A stretch of 64,000 nucleotides of DNA from Paraburkholderia ribeironis (GCF_900019265.1 NZ_CYGX02000037.1:49722-113721), one strand, 5' to 3'. Shown: positions 1 through 9,012, counted from the first letter of the stretch. Made by a program: numbers and translations. The notes: generated by a model not told the origin, from the letters alone.

Positions 1-771
1 GATGACGGGAAGGCTCGGCATCGCGGCCGCCGTGGCGAGCGGTTTGCCGTTCGCGCCGAATTGCGGCGGCTCGCCGCGTGACGCAAGGTTGTCGATATTG
101 GCGCCTTGCGGCGCGTTGGCGGCGACCGGCTGCAGGGCGCTAGAACCGCTAGAACCGACCGGCGCGGGCGCGACGACCACCGGCCTGATCGCACGCGAAC
201 CCGGCACGACATTCATGCGCGTCACATCCGCCAACGCATCGGCGCTGGCTGGAGCGGGAATCGTCACGACGCCGTGGGCGTCGGGTTTGAAATTGGTGCG
301 GATCATCGCCGGCGCGGTAGCGGGTTCGTTCGCGCCCGGAACGACGATCGCGCCGTTCGCGCTGGCGGCGCGAGCGAACGGATCGGTGTCGAGCGCGGCG
401 GGGCCGCGTCCGATCGACTGCGCGGTAGCGGCGGCGAGCGTCGCCGCCGAAGCCGCGCGCTGCGACGGCGTTTGCAGTTGCTGGGCAAGGTCGGTCAGCG
501 CAGCGGGATTCTTCTCGGCCGGCCCTGGGATCACGATCGGGCCGCCGGCCTCCTGAGCCTGGGTCGTGCCCGGCAGCAGCACGATGCCGCCCGCAACCCA
601 CAGCGCCACGCTCACCACCAGCCGTGTGAGCAGACGCGCGGTGGCGCGCATCGCGAGACGCGGCACCAGCCGCAATGCGCGTGCCGCCGAACGGGCACGC
701 GTGCGCTCACCTGCGCGATGCGCCGGCGCGCGGCTCGCACGCTGCGGCAAATCGGAAGTGGGCTGGTCCAT
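1..771 (-). CDS. flgA: FlgA-like P-ring assembly chaperone, N-terminal part (runs off left edge)
   Basis: Reading leftward from ATG 769-771 the frame stays open to the window edge (257 codons), so only the N-terminal part is present. GGAG sits six bases before this ATG. More in-frame ATGs occur at 783, 792, 807 and 825, so the start is not certain. The product begins Arg-rich, then has a hydrophobic export-signal-like stretch ending near residue 67 (LLPGTTQAQE), then Ala/Pro-rich low-complexity sequence. FlgA is the periplasmic chaperone for the P-ring protein FlgI; its conserved SAF domain would lie beyond the edge. The call therefore rests on the divergent position next to flgB, the usual flgA location in Burkholderiaceae, plus the signal peptide. 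Confidence 0.68.
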   Translation of the reverse strand, partial: MDQPTSDLPQRASRAPAHRAGERTRARSAARALRLVPRLAMRATARLLTRLVVSVALWVAGGIVLLPGTTQAQEAGGPIVIPGPAEKNPAALTDLAQQLQTPSQRAASAATLAAATAQSIGRGPAALDTDPFARAASANGAIVVPGANEPATAPAMIRTNFKPDAHGVVTIPAPASADALADVTRMNVVPGSRAIRPVVVAPAPVGSSGSSALQPVAANAPQGANIDNLASRGEPPQFGANGKPLATAAAMPSLPVI

Positions 772-986
772 CTCGTTCTCCATCGAATACATCGGCACGC
801 TTTGCATTCTAGTGAGCGCCCCCATTGCGCAAACGTTGAATAGAAGCCCCCTTTCCCGGTTATTCGTTCGATTGCCGCTTGCGTGCCGCCCATAAGATGC
901 ACCTCATGCAAAAAGGCCTTCCCGGTCGATGCAGGCCTCGAGCGCTGCACTCACGGGAGCCTCGGGAACGTTCTCGGGAGATTTCT

Positions 987-1484
987 ATGCTGGACAAACT
1001 CGACGCCGAATTCGCCTTTGGCCGCCAGGCGCTGGATGTGCGCGCATACCGGCAGGAACTGCTGTCGTCGAATATCGCCAACGCCGATACCCCCGGGTAC
1101 AAGGCGCGCGATGTCGACTTCGCCTCGTCGCTGGCGGGCGCGCTGAAGACGACGGGCGGCAGCACCGCTGGCCAGCGCGCATCGAACAGCTCGACGCTGG
1201 CGATGACGCAGCCGGCCGGCGTGACGAGCGGTATGTCGATGACGGCGACCGAGGCGGGTCACATGGCCGGCAAGACCACGCTCAAGGCGACGGGCGGCAC
1301 GCCCGACGACTACGGCAACCTGCAATACCGGATTCCGACGCAGCCCGCGCTCGACGGCAACACGGTCGATATCGACACCGAGCGGGTCCAGTTCGCCGAC
1401 AACACGCTGCACTTCGAATCCGGCATGACGGTCCTGTCGAGCCAGATCAAAACGATGCTCGCGGCGATCACGTCGGGCACATAA
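987..1484 (+). CDS. flgB: Flagellar basal-body rod protein FlgB
   Basis: This 165-residue proximal rod protein has the rod/hook family N-terminal signature: RQELLSSNIANADTPGYKARD near residues 23-43. The C-terminal heptad-like segment (FESGMTVLSSQIKTMLAAI) packs against the N-terminal helix in assembled rods. I chose ATG 987 because GGGAG lies six bases upstream and the protein then starts MLDKLDAEFAFGRQAL, as in other FlgB proteins. It is the first gene of the plus-strand rod/hook operon flgBCDEFGHIJ. The product is exported by the flagellar type III system without a cleaved signal. The 178-base gap to flgA should carry the divergent promoters; I could not pick one with confidence. Confidence 0.96.
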   Translation: MLDKLDAEFAFGRQALDVRAYRQELLSSNIANADTPGYKARDVDFASSLAGALKTTGGSTAGQRASNSSTLAMTQPAGVTSGMSMTATEAGHMAGKTTLKATGGTPDDYGNLQYRIPTQPALDGNTVDIDTERVQFADNTLHFESGMTVLSSQIKTMLAAITSGT

Positions 1485-1588
1485 CAACGCATGCGGGACA
1501 CGCAGCAACGCACACGCAGCAAGCATGAACAAATCGCTACGGGACTTAACGTGAAGCCGGTTCAAACGGCAGGAGAGGTCAGGAAACC

Positions 1589-2014
1589 ATGCCATCCCTG
1601 ATGAATATTTTTGGTGTTGCAGGCTCCGCGATGTCCGCGCAGTCGCAGCGGCTCAACGTGACGGCGTCGAATCTCGCCAACGCGGACAGCACCACCGGCC
1701 CGGACGGCCAGCCATACAAGGCCAAGCAGGTGGTGTTCGCGGTGAGCCCGCTCGGCGGTGCGCGCTCGCCTTCGGGTCAGCAGGTCGGCGGAGTGCAGGT
1801 CACCGGCGTGGTCGACGACCCGTCGCCGATGAAGACCGCCTACGAGCCCGGCAATCCGGCGGCCAACGCGGACGGCTACGTGACGCTGCCCAACGTCGAC
1901 CCAGTACAGGAAATGGTCAACATGATCTCGGCTTCGCGCTCCTACCAGGCCAACGTCGAAACGCTGAACACAGCCAAAACCCTGATGCTGAAAACGCTCA
2001 CGATCGGAACCTGA
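1589..2014 (+). CDS. flgC: Flagellar basal-body rod protein FlgC
   Basis: This is a 141-residue proximal rod subunit of the usual family length. It shows the N-terminal rod signature (SQRLNVTASNLANADS, about residues 14-29) and the typical C-terminal block QEMVNMISASRSYQANVETLNTAK near the end. It follows flgB after 104 bases and precedes flgD by 10 bases. It acts in the periplasm-spanning rod between the MS ring and the distal rod. Confidence 0.96.
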   Translation: MPSLMNIFGVAGSAMSAQSQRLNVTASNLANADSTTGPDGQPYKAKQVVFAVSPLGGARSPSGQQVGGVQVTGVVDDPSPMKTAYEPGNPAANADGYVTLPNVDPVQEMVNMISASRSYQANVETLNTAKTLMLKTLTIGT

Positions 2015-2024
2015 GGAGACCGCC

Positions 2025-2747
2025 TTGACCACCAGCACCACTATCGGCAGCAACGGCACGACCGTTTCGCAAACCCTGCTCGACACGATGAACGGCACGA
2101 GCAGCAGCTCGAGCTCGACCAGTTCGACCAGCAGCACGTCGGGCACCTCGGCCACCGACCTGCAGAACACCTTTCTGCAACTGCTGGTCGCGCAGTTGAA
2201 GAACCAGGATCCGACCAATCCGATGGACAGCTCGCAGATGACTTCGCAGCTGGCGCAGATCAACACGGTCTCGGGCATCAGCCAGTTGAACACGACGCTG
2301 AGCTCGCTATCGACGCAACTCACGGCGGGTCAGCAAACGCAGGCCGCCATGCTGATCGGCTCGACGGTACTTGCGCCGGGCAGCTCGATCTCGGTGGCGA
2401 GCGGCAAGGCCAGCGAGTTCGGCGTCACGCTCGCGAACTCCGTGAGCGACCTGCAGATCGTCGTGAAGAACTCGGCTGGAACGATCGTCAACACGATCGA
2501 CCTCGGCAAGCAGTCCGCCGGCACGATTCCAGTCGGCTGGACGCCGACCGACTCGGCAGGCAACACGCTCGCCGACGGCACCTACACGATTACCGCAACC
2601 GGCACGATCAACGGACAGCAGGCCACCGCGACCACGCTTACGGGCGCCACGGTGCAAAGCGTCGTGACGCAGAGCAATGGCACGCCGGGCCTCGTCCTGT
2701 CGAATGGTTCGACGGTCGGGTTGACCAGCGTCGCCGCGATCATCTGA
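2025..2747 (+). CDS. flgD: Flagellar hook assembly (capping) protein FlgD
   Basis: This 240-residue hook cap guides polymerisation of FlgE and is discarded when the hook is complete. After a Ser/Thr-rich leader (about residues 25-44) comes the conserved FlgD N-terminal segment NTFLQLLVAQLKNQDPTNPM with SQMTSQLAQINTVSGI. The second half is beta-rich, matching the tudor/FnIII-like C-terminal domain (GNTLADGTYTITATG). The start is an unusual TTG at 2025 with a GAGGAGA Shine-Dalgarno eight bases upstream; no in-frame ATG fits better. The gap to flgC is 10 bases, so translation is probably coupled. Confidence 0.95.
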   Translation: MTTSTTIGSNGTTVSQTLLDTMNGTSSSSSSTSSTSSTSGTSATDLQNTFLQLLVAQLKNQDPTNPMDSSQMTSQLAQINTVSGISQLNTTLSSLSTQLTAGQQTQAAMLIGSTVLAPGSSISVASGKASEFGVTLANSVSDLQIVVKNSAGTIVNTIDLGKQSAGTIPVGWTPTDSAGNTLADGTYTITATGTINGQQATATTLTGATVQSVVTQSNGTPGLVLSNGSTVGLTSVAAII

Positions 2748-2790
2748 TTCGGATTAATTCGGTTACGACTTTCCAGATACGGAGAACGTC

Positions 2791-4299
2791 ATGGGTTACC
2801 AACAAGGTTTGAGTGGTTTGTCGGCATCGTCGAGCGATCTCGACGTGATCGGCAACAACATCGCCAACGCGAATACGGTTGGTTTCAAGAGCGGCGCCGC
2901 GCAATTCGCGGACATGTACGCCAATTCCGTCGCGACCGCGGTGGGCAACCAGATCGGCATCGGCACGAAGCTCTCGGAAGTGCAACAGCAGTTCGCGCAA
3001 GGCACGATCACCAGCACCAATCAGGCGCTCGACGTCGCGATCAACGGCAACGGCTTCTTCCAGCTCTCGAACAACGGCTCGCTGGTGTACTCGCGCAATG
3101 GCGTGTTCCAGCTCGACAAGAACGGCTACATCACCAACGAGCAAGGGCTGCAACTGATGGGCTACGCCGCCAACAGCACGGGGATCATCAACACCGCGCA
3201 AACCGTGCCGCTCACCGTGCCGACCGCGAACATCGCGCCGCAGGCGACTACCAAGATCGTCGCCGGTCTGAACCTGAACGCACAGGACCCGCTGATGCTG
3301 GGCACGCCGACCGTGACGGCCGGCGCCACCAACACCGGCACGCTCACGACGACCGGCGCGACGATCACGAACACTGCCTCGGGCACGAATAACGACAACT
3401 ACACGGTCACGTTCACGAGCGCCACTGCCTACACGGTCACGGACAGCACGCTCGGCACCTCGACGTCCGGCACCTATACCGCTGGCACGGCGATCTCGCT
3501 CGGCAACGGCCAGACCATCACGTTCACCGGCGTACCGGCGACCGGCGACAACTACACGGTTGCGCCGGTTGCGGTCGCGTTCAACCAGAACAGCTCGTCG
3601 ACATACAACTACTCGACCAGCACGACGGTGTACGACTCGCTCGGCGGCTCGCAGACGGTCAACATGTACTTCGCCAAGACGGCGGCGGGCACGTGGGACG
3701 TCTACGCGGGCACCTCGACGGGCACCGCGCAACTGATCGGCCACGCGAACTTCAACTCGTCGGGCACGCTGCTCGGCACGACCGATGCGGCCGGCGTCGC
3801 CACCACGACGCCGTTCGTCTTCAACTTCAGTGTGCCGACCACCGACGGTTCGTCGACGCCGCAGAACCTGACGCTGAACATCGCCGGCACGACGCAGTAC
3901 GGCGGCAAGGACGGCGTGAACTCGCTGCAGCCCGATGGCTATGCAGCCGGCACGTTGACCAGCTTCACGATCGGCTCCGACGGCACGCTGACCGGCAACT
4001 ATTCGAACCAGCAAACGGCGTCCCTCGGCCAGATCGTGCTGGCGAACTTCGCGAACCAGAACGGCCTCGTGAACCTCGGCAACAACGAGTTCCAGCAGAC
4101 CTCGCAATCGGGTGTCGCGCAGATCTCCACGCCGGGCTCGACCAATCACGGCGTGCTGCAAGGCGGCGCGGTGGAGAACTCGAACGTCGACCTGACGAGC
4201 GAACTGGTGAACCTGATCACGGCGCAGCGCAACTATCAGGCGAACGCGCAGACGATCAAGACCCAGCAGACCGTCGACCAGACCCTGATCAACCTGTAA
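2791..4299 (+). CDS. flgE: Flagellar hook protein FlgE with an extra Thr-rich module
   Basis: The 502-residue hook subunit has the family N-terminus (GLSGLSASSSDLDVIGNNIANANTVGFKS split over residues 5-33) and the C-terminal LVNLITAQRNYQANAQTIKT block. It is about 100 residues longer than the enterobacterial hook protein. The excess is Gly/Thr-rich sequence near residues 165-260, including a module (about 200-259) ending GVPATGDNYTVAP that recurs in FlgK and FlgL of this locus. GGAGAA precedes ATG 2791. It is the major extracellular component of the universal joint and is exported by the flagellar type III system. A long antisense open frame opposite it is a composition artefact. Confidence 0.97.
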   Translation: MGYQQGLSGLSASSSDLDVIGNNIANANTVGFKSGAAQFADMYANSVATAVGNQIGIGTKLSEVQQQFAQGTITSTNQALDVAINGNGFFQLSNNGSLVYSRNGVFQLDKNGYITNEQGLQLMGYAANSTGIINTAQTVPLTVPTANIAPQATTKIVAGLNLNAQDPLMLGTPTVTAGATNTGTLTTTGATITNTASGTNNDNYTVTFTSATAYTVTDSTLGTSTSGTYTAGTAISLGNGQTITFTGVPATGDNYTVAPVAVAFNQNSSSTYNYSTSTTVYDSLGGSQTVNMYFAKTAAGTWDVYAGTSTGTAQLIGHANFNSSGTLLGTTDAAGVATTTPFVFNFSVPTTDGSSTPQNLTLNIAGTTQYGGKDGVNSLQPDGYAAGTLTSFTIGSDGTLTGNYSNQQTASLGQIVLANFANQNGLVNLGNNEFQQTSQSGVAQISTPGSTNHGVLQGGAVENSNVDLTSELVNLITAQRNYQANAQTIKTQQTVDQTLINL

Positions 4300-4315
4300 G
4301 CGACCGGGACCCATC

Positions 4316-5074
4316 ATGGATCGGCTGATCTACACCGCGATGTCGGGCAGCGCCCAGGCGCTCGAACAGCAGGCTATCGTTGCGAACAATCTCGCGAACG
4401 CCTCGACCACCGGCTTTCGCGCGCAACTCGAGACTTTCCGGGCCGTGCCGATGTCGTTCGGCGACGGCAGCTCGATCAACGACAACACCACCCGCACTTT
4501 CGTGCTGTCGTCGACGCCGGGCGCGGACTATACGCCGGGGCCGATCCAGCAGACGGGCAACCCGCTCGACGTCGCGATCCAGGGGCCGGGCTGGCTGTCG
4601 GTGCAGACCGCCGATGGCAACGAGGCTTATACGCGCGCCGGCAACCTGCACATCGACGAAAACGGGCAGCTCGTGAACGCCACCAATCAGGTGGTGCTCG
4701 GCAACGGCGGGCCGGTGTCGGTGCCGCCGGGCGCGCAGATCACGATTGGCAAGGACGGCACGGTGTCCGCGTTGACGCCGGGCGATCCGCCGACTGCCGT
4801 GGTGACAGTCGATCAGTTGAAGCTGGTGAATCCGGACCCGCAAACCATGAAGCGTGGCGACGACGGCCTCTTTCGCACCGCCGACGGCAACGCCGCCGAC
4901 GCTGATCCGGCTGTCACGCTTGCGCCGGCGTCGCTTGAAGGCAGCAATGTGAATCCGGTCAGCGCGATGGTGTCGATGATCACCAACGCACGGCAGTTCC
5001 AGATGCAGACCAAGCTGCTCGAAAACGCCGACAAGAACGACCAGTCTGCTAATCAGCTGCTTAGCTTCGGATAA
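4316..5074 (+). CDS. flgF: Flagellar basal-body rod protein FlgF
   Basis: This 252-residue proximal-to-distal rod protein belongs to the FlgE/F/G family. It starts MDRLIYTAMSGSAQALEQQAIVANNLAN and ends with the family block NARQFQMQTKLLENADKNDQ. It begins 16 bases after flgE. The stop is followed at once by the hairpin array that separates it from flgG. Confidence 0.96.
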   Translation: MDRLIYTAMSGSAQALEQQAIVANNLANASTTGFRAQLETFRAVPMSFGDGSSINDNTTRTFVLSSTPGADYTPGPIQQTGNPLDVAIQGPGWLSVQTADGNEAYTRAGNLHIDENGQLVNATNQVVLGNGGPVSVPPGAQITIGKDGTVSALTPGDPPTAVVTVDQLKLVNPDPQTMKRGDDGLFRTADGNAADADPAVTLAPASLEGSNVNPVSAMVSMITNARQFQMQTKLLENADKNDQSANQLLSFG

Positions 5075-5075
5075 T

Positions 5076-5248
5076 GGGTAGCGCGGAAGCGCTAACTCCA
5101 GTCAGACCTCAGCATGGGACCGGAGTAGGCGCTGAAGCGCCAGCTCCAGTCGACCGCTGAGGGCCTGGAGTAAGCGCTGAAGCGCTAACTCCAGTCAGAC
5201 CTCAGCATGGGACCAGAGTAGGCGCTAAAGCGCCAACTCTGGTCGACA
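5076..5248. repeat. Array of three perfect-fold plus one degenerate 26-nt hairpins between flgF and flgG
   Basis: Three 26-nt units lie at 5122-5147, 5167-5192 and 5215-5240, with a weaker fourth at about 5076-5099. Each folds as an outer 5-bp arm, an A/A mismatch, an inner 6-bp arm and a two-base loop; the core reads GGCGCTGAAGCGCC or a variant. Arms covary: GGAGT with ACTCC in unit 5167 and AGAGT with ACTCT in unit 5215; the inner arm is GGCGCT/AGCGCC in two units and AGCGCT/AGCGCT in the other. Units are 45 and 48 bases apart. A 36-base block (5086-5121) is repeated exactly at 5179-5214. The array fills most of the flgF-flgG gap in an otherwise tightly packed operon. Confidence 0.85.
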
Positions 5249-5261
5249 CAGGAGAAGAATT

Positions 5262-6050
5262 GTGAATCGCTCGCTCTACATCGCCGCTACCGGCATGAAT
5301 GCGCAACAGGCGCAGATGGACGTGATCTCGAACAACCTCGCGAACGTCAGCACCAACGGCTTCAAAGGCTCGCGCGCAGTGTTCGAGGACCTGCTGTACC
5401 AGACCATCCGCCAGCCGGGTGCGAACTCGACGCAGCAAACCGAACTGCCGTCCGGCATCCAGCTCGGCACCGGTGTGCAACAGGTCGCGACCGAGCGTCT
5501 GTATACCCAGGGCAACCTGCAGCAAACCGGTAACTCGAAGGACATCGCAATCAACGGAGCAGGTTTCTTCCAGGTGCAGATGCCCGATGGCACCACCGCC
5601 TACACGCGCGACGGTTCGTTCCAGACCAACGCGCAAGGGCAGCTCGTCACGTCGAGCGGCTATCAGGTGATTCCGGCCATCACGATCCCGACCAACGCGA
5701 CGTCGCTCACCATCGGCAGCGACGGCGTGGTGTCGATCACGGTCGCCGGTTCGACCAATAGCCAGCAGCTCGGCTCGATGCAGCTCGCCACCTTCATCAA
5801 CCCGGCCGGTCTGGATGCGAAGGGCGAAAACCTGTTCTCGGAAACGGCTTCGTCGGGCGCGCCGAACATCGCGCAGCCGGGCCTGAACGGCGCCGGCACG
5901 CTGAATCAGGGCTATGTGGAAGCGTCGAACGTGAACGTGGTGCAGGAACTGGTGAACATGATCCAGACGCAGCGCGCGTACGAAATCAACAGCAAGGCCG
6001 TGACGACCTCCGACCAGATGCTGCAAACCCTCAGCCAGATGCAGGTTTGA
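5262..6050 (+). CDS. flgG: Flagellar distal rod protein FlgG
   Basis: The 262-residue distal rod subunit has near-canonical family sequence: MNRSLYIAATGMNAQQAQMD at the start, NLANVSTNGFKGSRAVFEDL, and VVQELVNMIQTQRAYEINSK at the end. The start codon is GTG 5262 with AGGAGAAG upstream. Its translation initiation region lies directly after the hairpin array, so RNA structure there could affect flgG expression relative to flgF (inference). Confidence 0.97.
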   Translation: MNRSLYIAATGMNAQQAQMDVISNNLANVSTNGFKGSRAVFEDLLYQTIRQPGANSTQQTELPSGIQLGTGVQQVATERLYTQGNLQQTGNSKDIAINGAGFFQVQMPDGTTAYTRDGSFQTNAQGQLVTSSGYQVIPAITIPTNATSLTIGSDGVVSITVAGSTNSQQLGSMQLATFINPAGLDAKGENLFSETASSGAPNIAQPGLNGAGTLNQGYVEASNVNVVQELVNMIQTQRAYEINSKAVTTSDQMLQTLSQMQV

Positions 6051-6079
6051 GGGACTGGGAATTAAAGGCGGTAATCAAG

Positions 6080-6778
6080 ATGTCGCACTTCTCACGCATC
6101 CCGGTTCATTCGCGCACGGCTCAGGCGCTCGTGCAGCTCACGCTGCTCGCGGCCCTGGGCGCTTGCGGTCTCGTGCCGAAAGAGCCGATCACGCAGCAGC
6201 CGATGATCGCGGTGCCGCCGGTCCCGCCGCAGGCTCAGGCGCCGGGCTCGATCTTCAACCCCGGCTACGCGGGCCGGCCGCTGTTCGAAGACCAGCGGCC
6301 GCGCAATGTCGGCGACATCATCACGATCGTGATTGCCGAAAACATCAACGCGACCAAGTCCTCGGGCGCCAATGCGGGCCACAACGGCAACACGAACTTC
6401 AGCGTGCCGACCGCGGGCTTTCTCGGCGGGCTGTTCGGCAAGGCCAATTTGAGCGCGAGCGGCGCCAACGTGTTTGCCGGCACCGGCGGCGCGAATGCGT
6501 CGAATACGTTCAACGGCACGATCACCGTCACGGTGACGGGCGTGCAAGCGAACGGCAACCTGATCGTGAGCGGCGAGAAGCAGATGCTGATCAACCAGGG
6601 CAACGAGTTCGTGCGCTTCTCCGGTGTGGTGAACCCGAACACGATTTCCAGCCTGAATGCTGTCTACTCGACCCAGGTGGCCGACGCGAAAATCGAATAC
6701 TCCGCGAAGGGCTATATCGACGAAGCGCAGAACATGGGCTGGCTGCAGCGGTTCTTCCTCAACGTGGCGCCGTGGTGA
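6080..6778 (+). CDS. flgH: Flagellar L-ring lipoprotein FlgH
   Basis: This 232-residue outer-membrane L-ring protein starts MSHFSRIPVHSRTAQ, continues with a hydrophobic segment and ends its signal peptide at a lipobox LGAC (Cys near residue 31), so it is a lipoprotein. Family features follow: RPLFEDQRPRNVGDIITIVI, then NGNLIVSGEKQMLINQGNEF and FSGVVNPNTI, and the C-terminal end GWLQRFFLNVAPW. I chose ATG 6080 because the lipoprotein signal then begins properly; a longer frame exists from 6047 inside the flgG end. The stop overlaps the flgI start region. Confidence 0.96.
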   Translation: MSHFSRIPVHSRTAQALVQLTLLAALGACGLVPKEPITQQPMIAVPPVPPQAQAPGSIFNPGYAGRPLFEDQRPRNVGDIITIVIAENINATKSSGANAGHNGNTNFSVPTAGFLGGLFGKANLSASGANVFAGTGGANASNTFNGTITVTVTGVQANGNLIVSGEKQMLINQGNEFVRFSGVVNPNTISSLNAVYSTQVADAKIEYSAKGYIDEAQNMGWLQRFFLNVAPW

Positions 6779-6780
6779 TC

Positions 6781-8001
6781 ATGCGACCTATCTCCGCTCT
6801 TTGCGCTGGCGCAAGCTCCATCGCGTCGATGCGCCGCGCCGGGTTGGCGACCCTAGCCCGCGCGGGCCGTGCGCTCGCGTTCGCCGCGCTCGCATGCGCG
6901 GCGTTGCCGGCCGTCACCCCCGCACGTGCCGAACGGCTCAAGGATCTCGCGCAGATCCAGGGCGTGCGTGACAATCCGTTGATCGGCTACGGACTGGTGG
7001 TCGGCCTCGACGGCACGGGTGACCAGACCACCCAGACGCCGTTCACCACGCAGACGCTCGCCAACATGCTGGCGAACCTCGGCATCTCGATCAACAACCA
7101 GGCGGCGGGGTCGAGCAACTCGCAGTCGTCGCTGTCGAACATCCAGTTGAAGAACGTCGCCGCAGTGATGGTGACGGCGGTGCTGCCGCCGTTCGCACGG
7201 CCGGGCGAAGCGATCGACGTCACCGTGTCGTCGCTCGGCAATGCCAAGAGCCTGCGCGGCGGCACGCTGCTGCTCACGCCGCTCAAGGGCGCCGACGGCC
7301 AGGTGTACGCGCTCGGCCAGGGCAACCTGGCGGTCGGCGGCGCCGGCGCGAGCGCCAACGGCAGCAAGGTGCAGGTCAATACGCTCGCCGCGGGTCGCAT
7401 CGCCGGCGGGGCGATCGTCGAACGCGCGGTGCCGACCTCGGTATCGCAGGCGGGCACCATGCAGCTCGATCTGAACGAGATGGACTACGACACCACGCAA
7501 CGCGTGGTCGCGGCCGTCAACAACGCGTTCGGCAGCGACACCGCCACGGCGCTCGACGGCCGCACCATCCAGTTGCGCGCGCCGAGCGATCCGCAGCAGC
7601 AGGTGTCGTTCATGGCGCAATTGCAGAATCTCGACATCAGGCCGGCACAGGCCGCCGCTAAGGTGATCCTGAACGCGCGCACCGGCTCGATCGTGATGAA
7701 CCAGATGGTCACGCTGCAGAACTGCGCGGTCGCACACGGCAATCTCTCGGTGGTGATCAACACGCAGCCGGTGGTGAGCCAGCCGGGTGCGTTCTCGAAC
7801 GGCCAGACGGTGGTCGCGCAGCAGTCGCAGATTCAGATGAAGCAGGACAACGGCGCATTGAAGCTCGTGACCGCCGGCGCGAATCTCGCCGAAGTGGTGA
7901 AGGCACTCAATGCATTGGGTGCGACGCCCGCGGATCTGATGTCGATCCTGCAGGCCATGAAGGCGGCGGGTGCGTTGCGCGCCGACCTGGAAATCATCTA
8001 A
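6781..8001 (+). CDS. flgI: Flagellar P-ring protein FlgI
   Basis: The product is a 406-residue periplasmic P-ring subunit assembled with help from FlgA. It has a long Ala-rich Sec signal peptide ending near TPARA, then the strongly conserved start of mature FlgI, ERLKDLAQIQGVRDNPLIGY, and GLVVGLDGTGDQT. Other family blocks are NAKSLRGGTLLLTPLKGADG and the C-terminal NALGATPADLMSILQAMKAAG. ATG 6781 is preferred; GTG 6775, overlapping the flgH stop, and ATG 6829 are alternatives. It is packed between flgH and flgJ. Confidence 0.97.
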   Translation: MRPISALCAGASSIASMRRAGLATLARAGRALAFAALACAALPAVTPARAERLKDLAQIQGVRDNPLIGYGLVVGLDGTGDQTTQTPFTTQTLANMLANLGISINNQAAGSSNSQSSLSNIQLKNVAAVMVTAVLPPFARPGEAIDVTVSSLGNAKSLRGGTLLLTPLKGADGQVYALGQGNLAVGGAGASANGSKVQVNTLAAGRIAGGAIVERAVPTSVSQAGTMQLDLNEMDYDTTQRVVAAVNNAFGSDTATALDGRTIQLRAPSDPQQQVSFMAQLQNLDIRPAQAAAKVILNARTGSIVMNQMVTLQNCAVAHGNLSVVINTQPVVSQPGAFSNGQTVVAQQSQIQMKQDNGALKLVTAGANLAEVVKALNALGATPADLMSILQAMKAAGALRADLEII

Positions 8002-8013
8002 GGAAGACGCCAG

Positions 8014-9012
8014 ATGAATTCGGATACGACCAATACCGCGAACGACCTGACCCAGCGGTTTGCCCTCGACGTACAGGGCTTCGCCAGCCTGAGCGCGCAA
8101 GCCAAGGCTTCGCCGCAAGCCGGCATGAAGATGGCTGCGCAGCAGTTCGACGCCGTCTTCACGCAGATGATGTTGAAGAGCATGCGCGACGCGACGCCCC
8201 AGGACGGTCCGTTCGATTCGCACGATAGCGCCACCTTCACGTCGATGATGGATCAGCAGTTGGCGCAACAGTTATCGAAGAAGGGCATCGGCGTGGCCGA
8301 TGCGATGCTCAAGCAGCTGATGCGCAATCAAGGCATGCAGGTGAGCGGCGGCGCAAGTGGTGCGGGCGGCGCCGGCGGGCTTGCCGGCATGGCCAATGCG
8401 CTGGGCGGCGGCAGCGGCGGCGACGAAGGCCAGACCGCGGCGCTGAACGCGCTCGCGAAAGCCTTTGGCAACGCCCAGGCCAACGGTCAGCTGGCGATGG
8501 GCAAGGGCTACTCGGCCAATAGCGCATTGACGCCGCCGTTGCGCGGCGACGGCAGTTCGCCGAAGGTGGACGCGTTCGTCGACAAGCTGGCCGCGCCGGC
8601 CCAGGCCGCGAGCGCCGCGACCGGCATTCCGGCGCGCTTCATCATCGGCCAGGCCGCGCTCGAATCGGGCTGGGGCAAGAGCGAGATCAAGAAGGCCGAC
8701 GGCTCGACCAGCCACAACGTGTTCGGTATCAAGGCGACCAAGGACTGGACCGGCAAGACCGTGTCGACCGTGACGACCGAGTATGTGAACGGCAAGCCGC
8801 AGCGCACCGTCGAGAAATTCCGCGCGTACGATTCGTATCAGGAAGCGATGACCGACTACGCGAGCATGCTCAAGGACAACCCGCGTTATGCGCAGGTGAT
8901 CAATTCCTCGCACGACGTGAACGGCTTTGCCAACGGCATGCAGCGCGCGGGCTATGCGACCGACCCACACTACGCGAAGAAACTGATGTCCATCATGCAG
9001 AAGATGGGCTGA
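8014..9012 (+). CDS. flgJ: Flagellar rod-assembly protein / peptidoglycan hydrolase FlgJ
   Basis: This 332-residue bifunctional protein has an N-terminal rod-binding domain (AAQQFDAVFTQMMLKSMRDA, about residues 42-61) and a C-terminal beta-N-acetylglucosaminidase domain (about 190-332). The latter carries FIIGQAALESGWGKSE with the expected catalytic Glu, then NVFGIKA and the YDSYQEAMTDYASML segment. A Gly/Ala-rich linker (about 110-135) joins them. It opens a hole in peptidoglycan for the rod while scaffolding rod assembly. AGGAAG precedes ATG 8014. It is the last gene before a 350-base gap and may end the class 2 transcript. Confidence 0.96.
   Translation: MNSDTTNTANDLTQRFALDVQGFASLSAQAKASPQAGMKMAAQQFDAVFTQMMLKSMRDATPQDGPFDSHDSATFTSMMDQQLAQQLSKKGIGVADAMLKQLMRNQGMQVSGGASGAGGAGGLAGMANALGGGSGGDEGQTAALNALAKAFGNAQANGQLAMGKGYSANSALTPPLRGDGSSPKVDAFVDKLAAPAQAASAATGIPARFIIGQAALESGWGKSEIKKADGSTSHNVFGIKATKDWTGKTVSTVTTEYVNGKPQRTVEKFRAYDSYQEAMTDYASMLKDNPRYAQVINSSHDVNGFANGMQRAGYATDPHYAKKLMSIMQKMG

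Noticed and set aside
808..986. Specific promoters in the flgA-flgB gap
   Set aside because: Some -35/-10-like hexamers exist but with poor spacing; no sigma-28 or sigma-54 site was convincing, so none was annotated.
2740..4317. A 525-codon open frame antisense to flgE, and similar long antisense frames opposite flgK, flgI, the second dppA-like gene (43080-44621) and dppC
   Set aside because: Arg/Val/Asp-rich translations without domains, fully explained by the GC-rich third positions of the sense genes.
5086..5248. CRISPR-like or attachment-site interpretation of the flgF-flgG repeats
   Set aside because: The units are hairpins with related, non-unique linkers; no integrase or cas gene is near.
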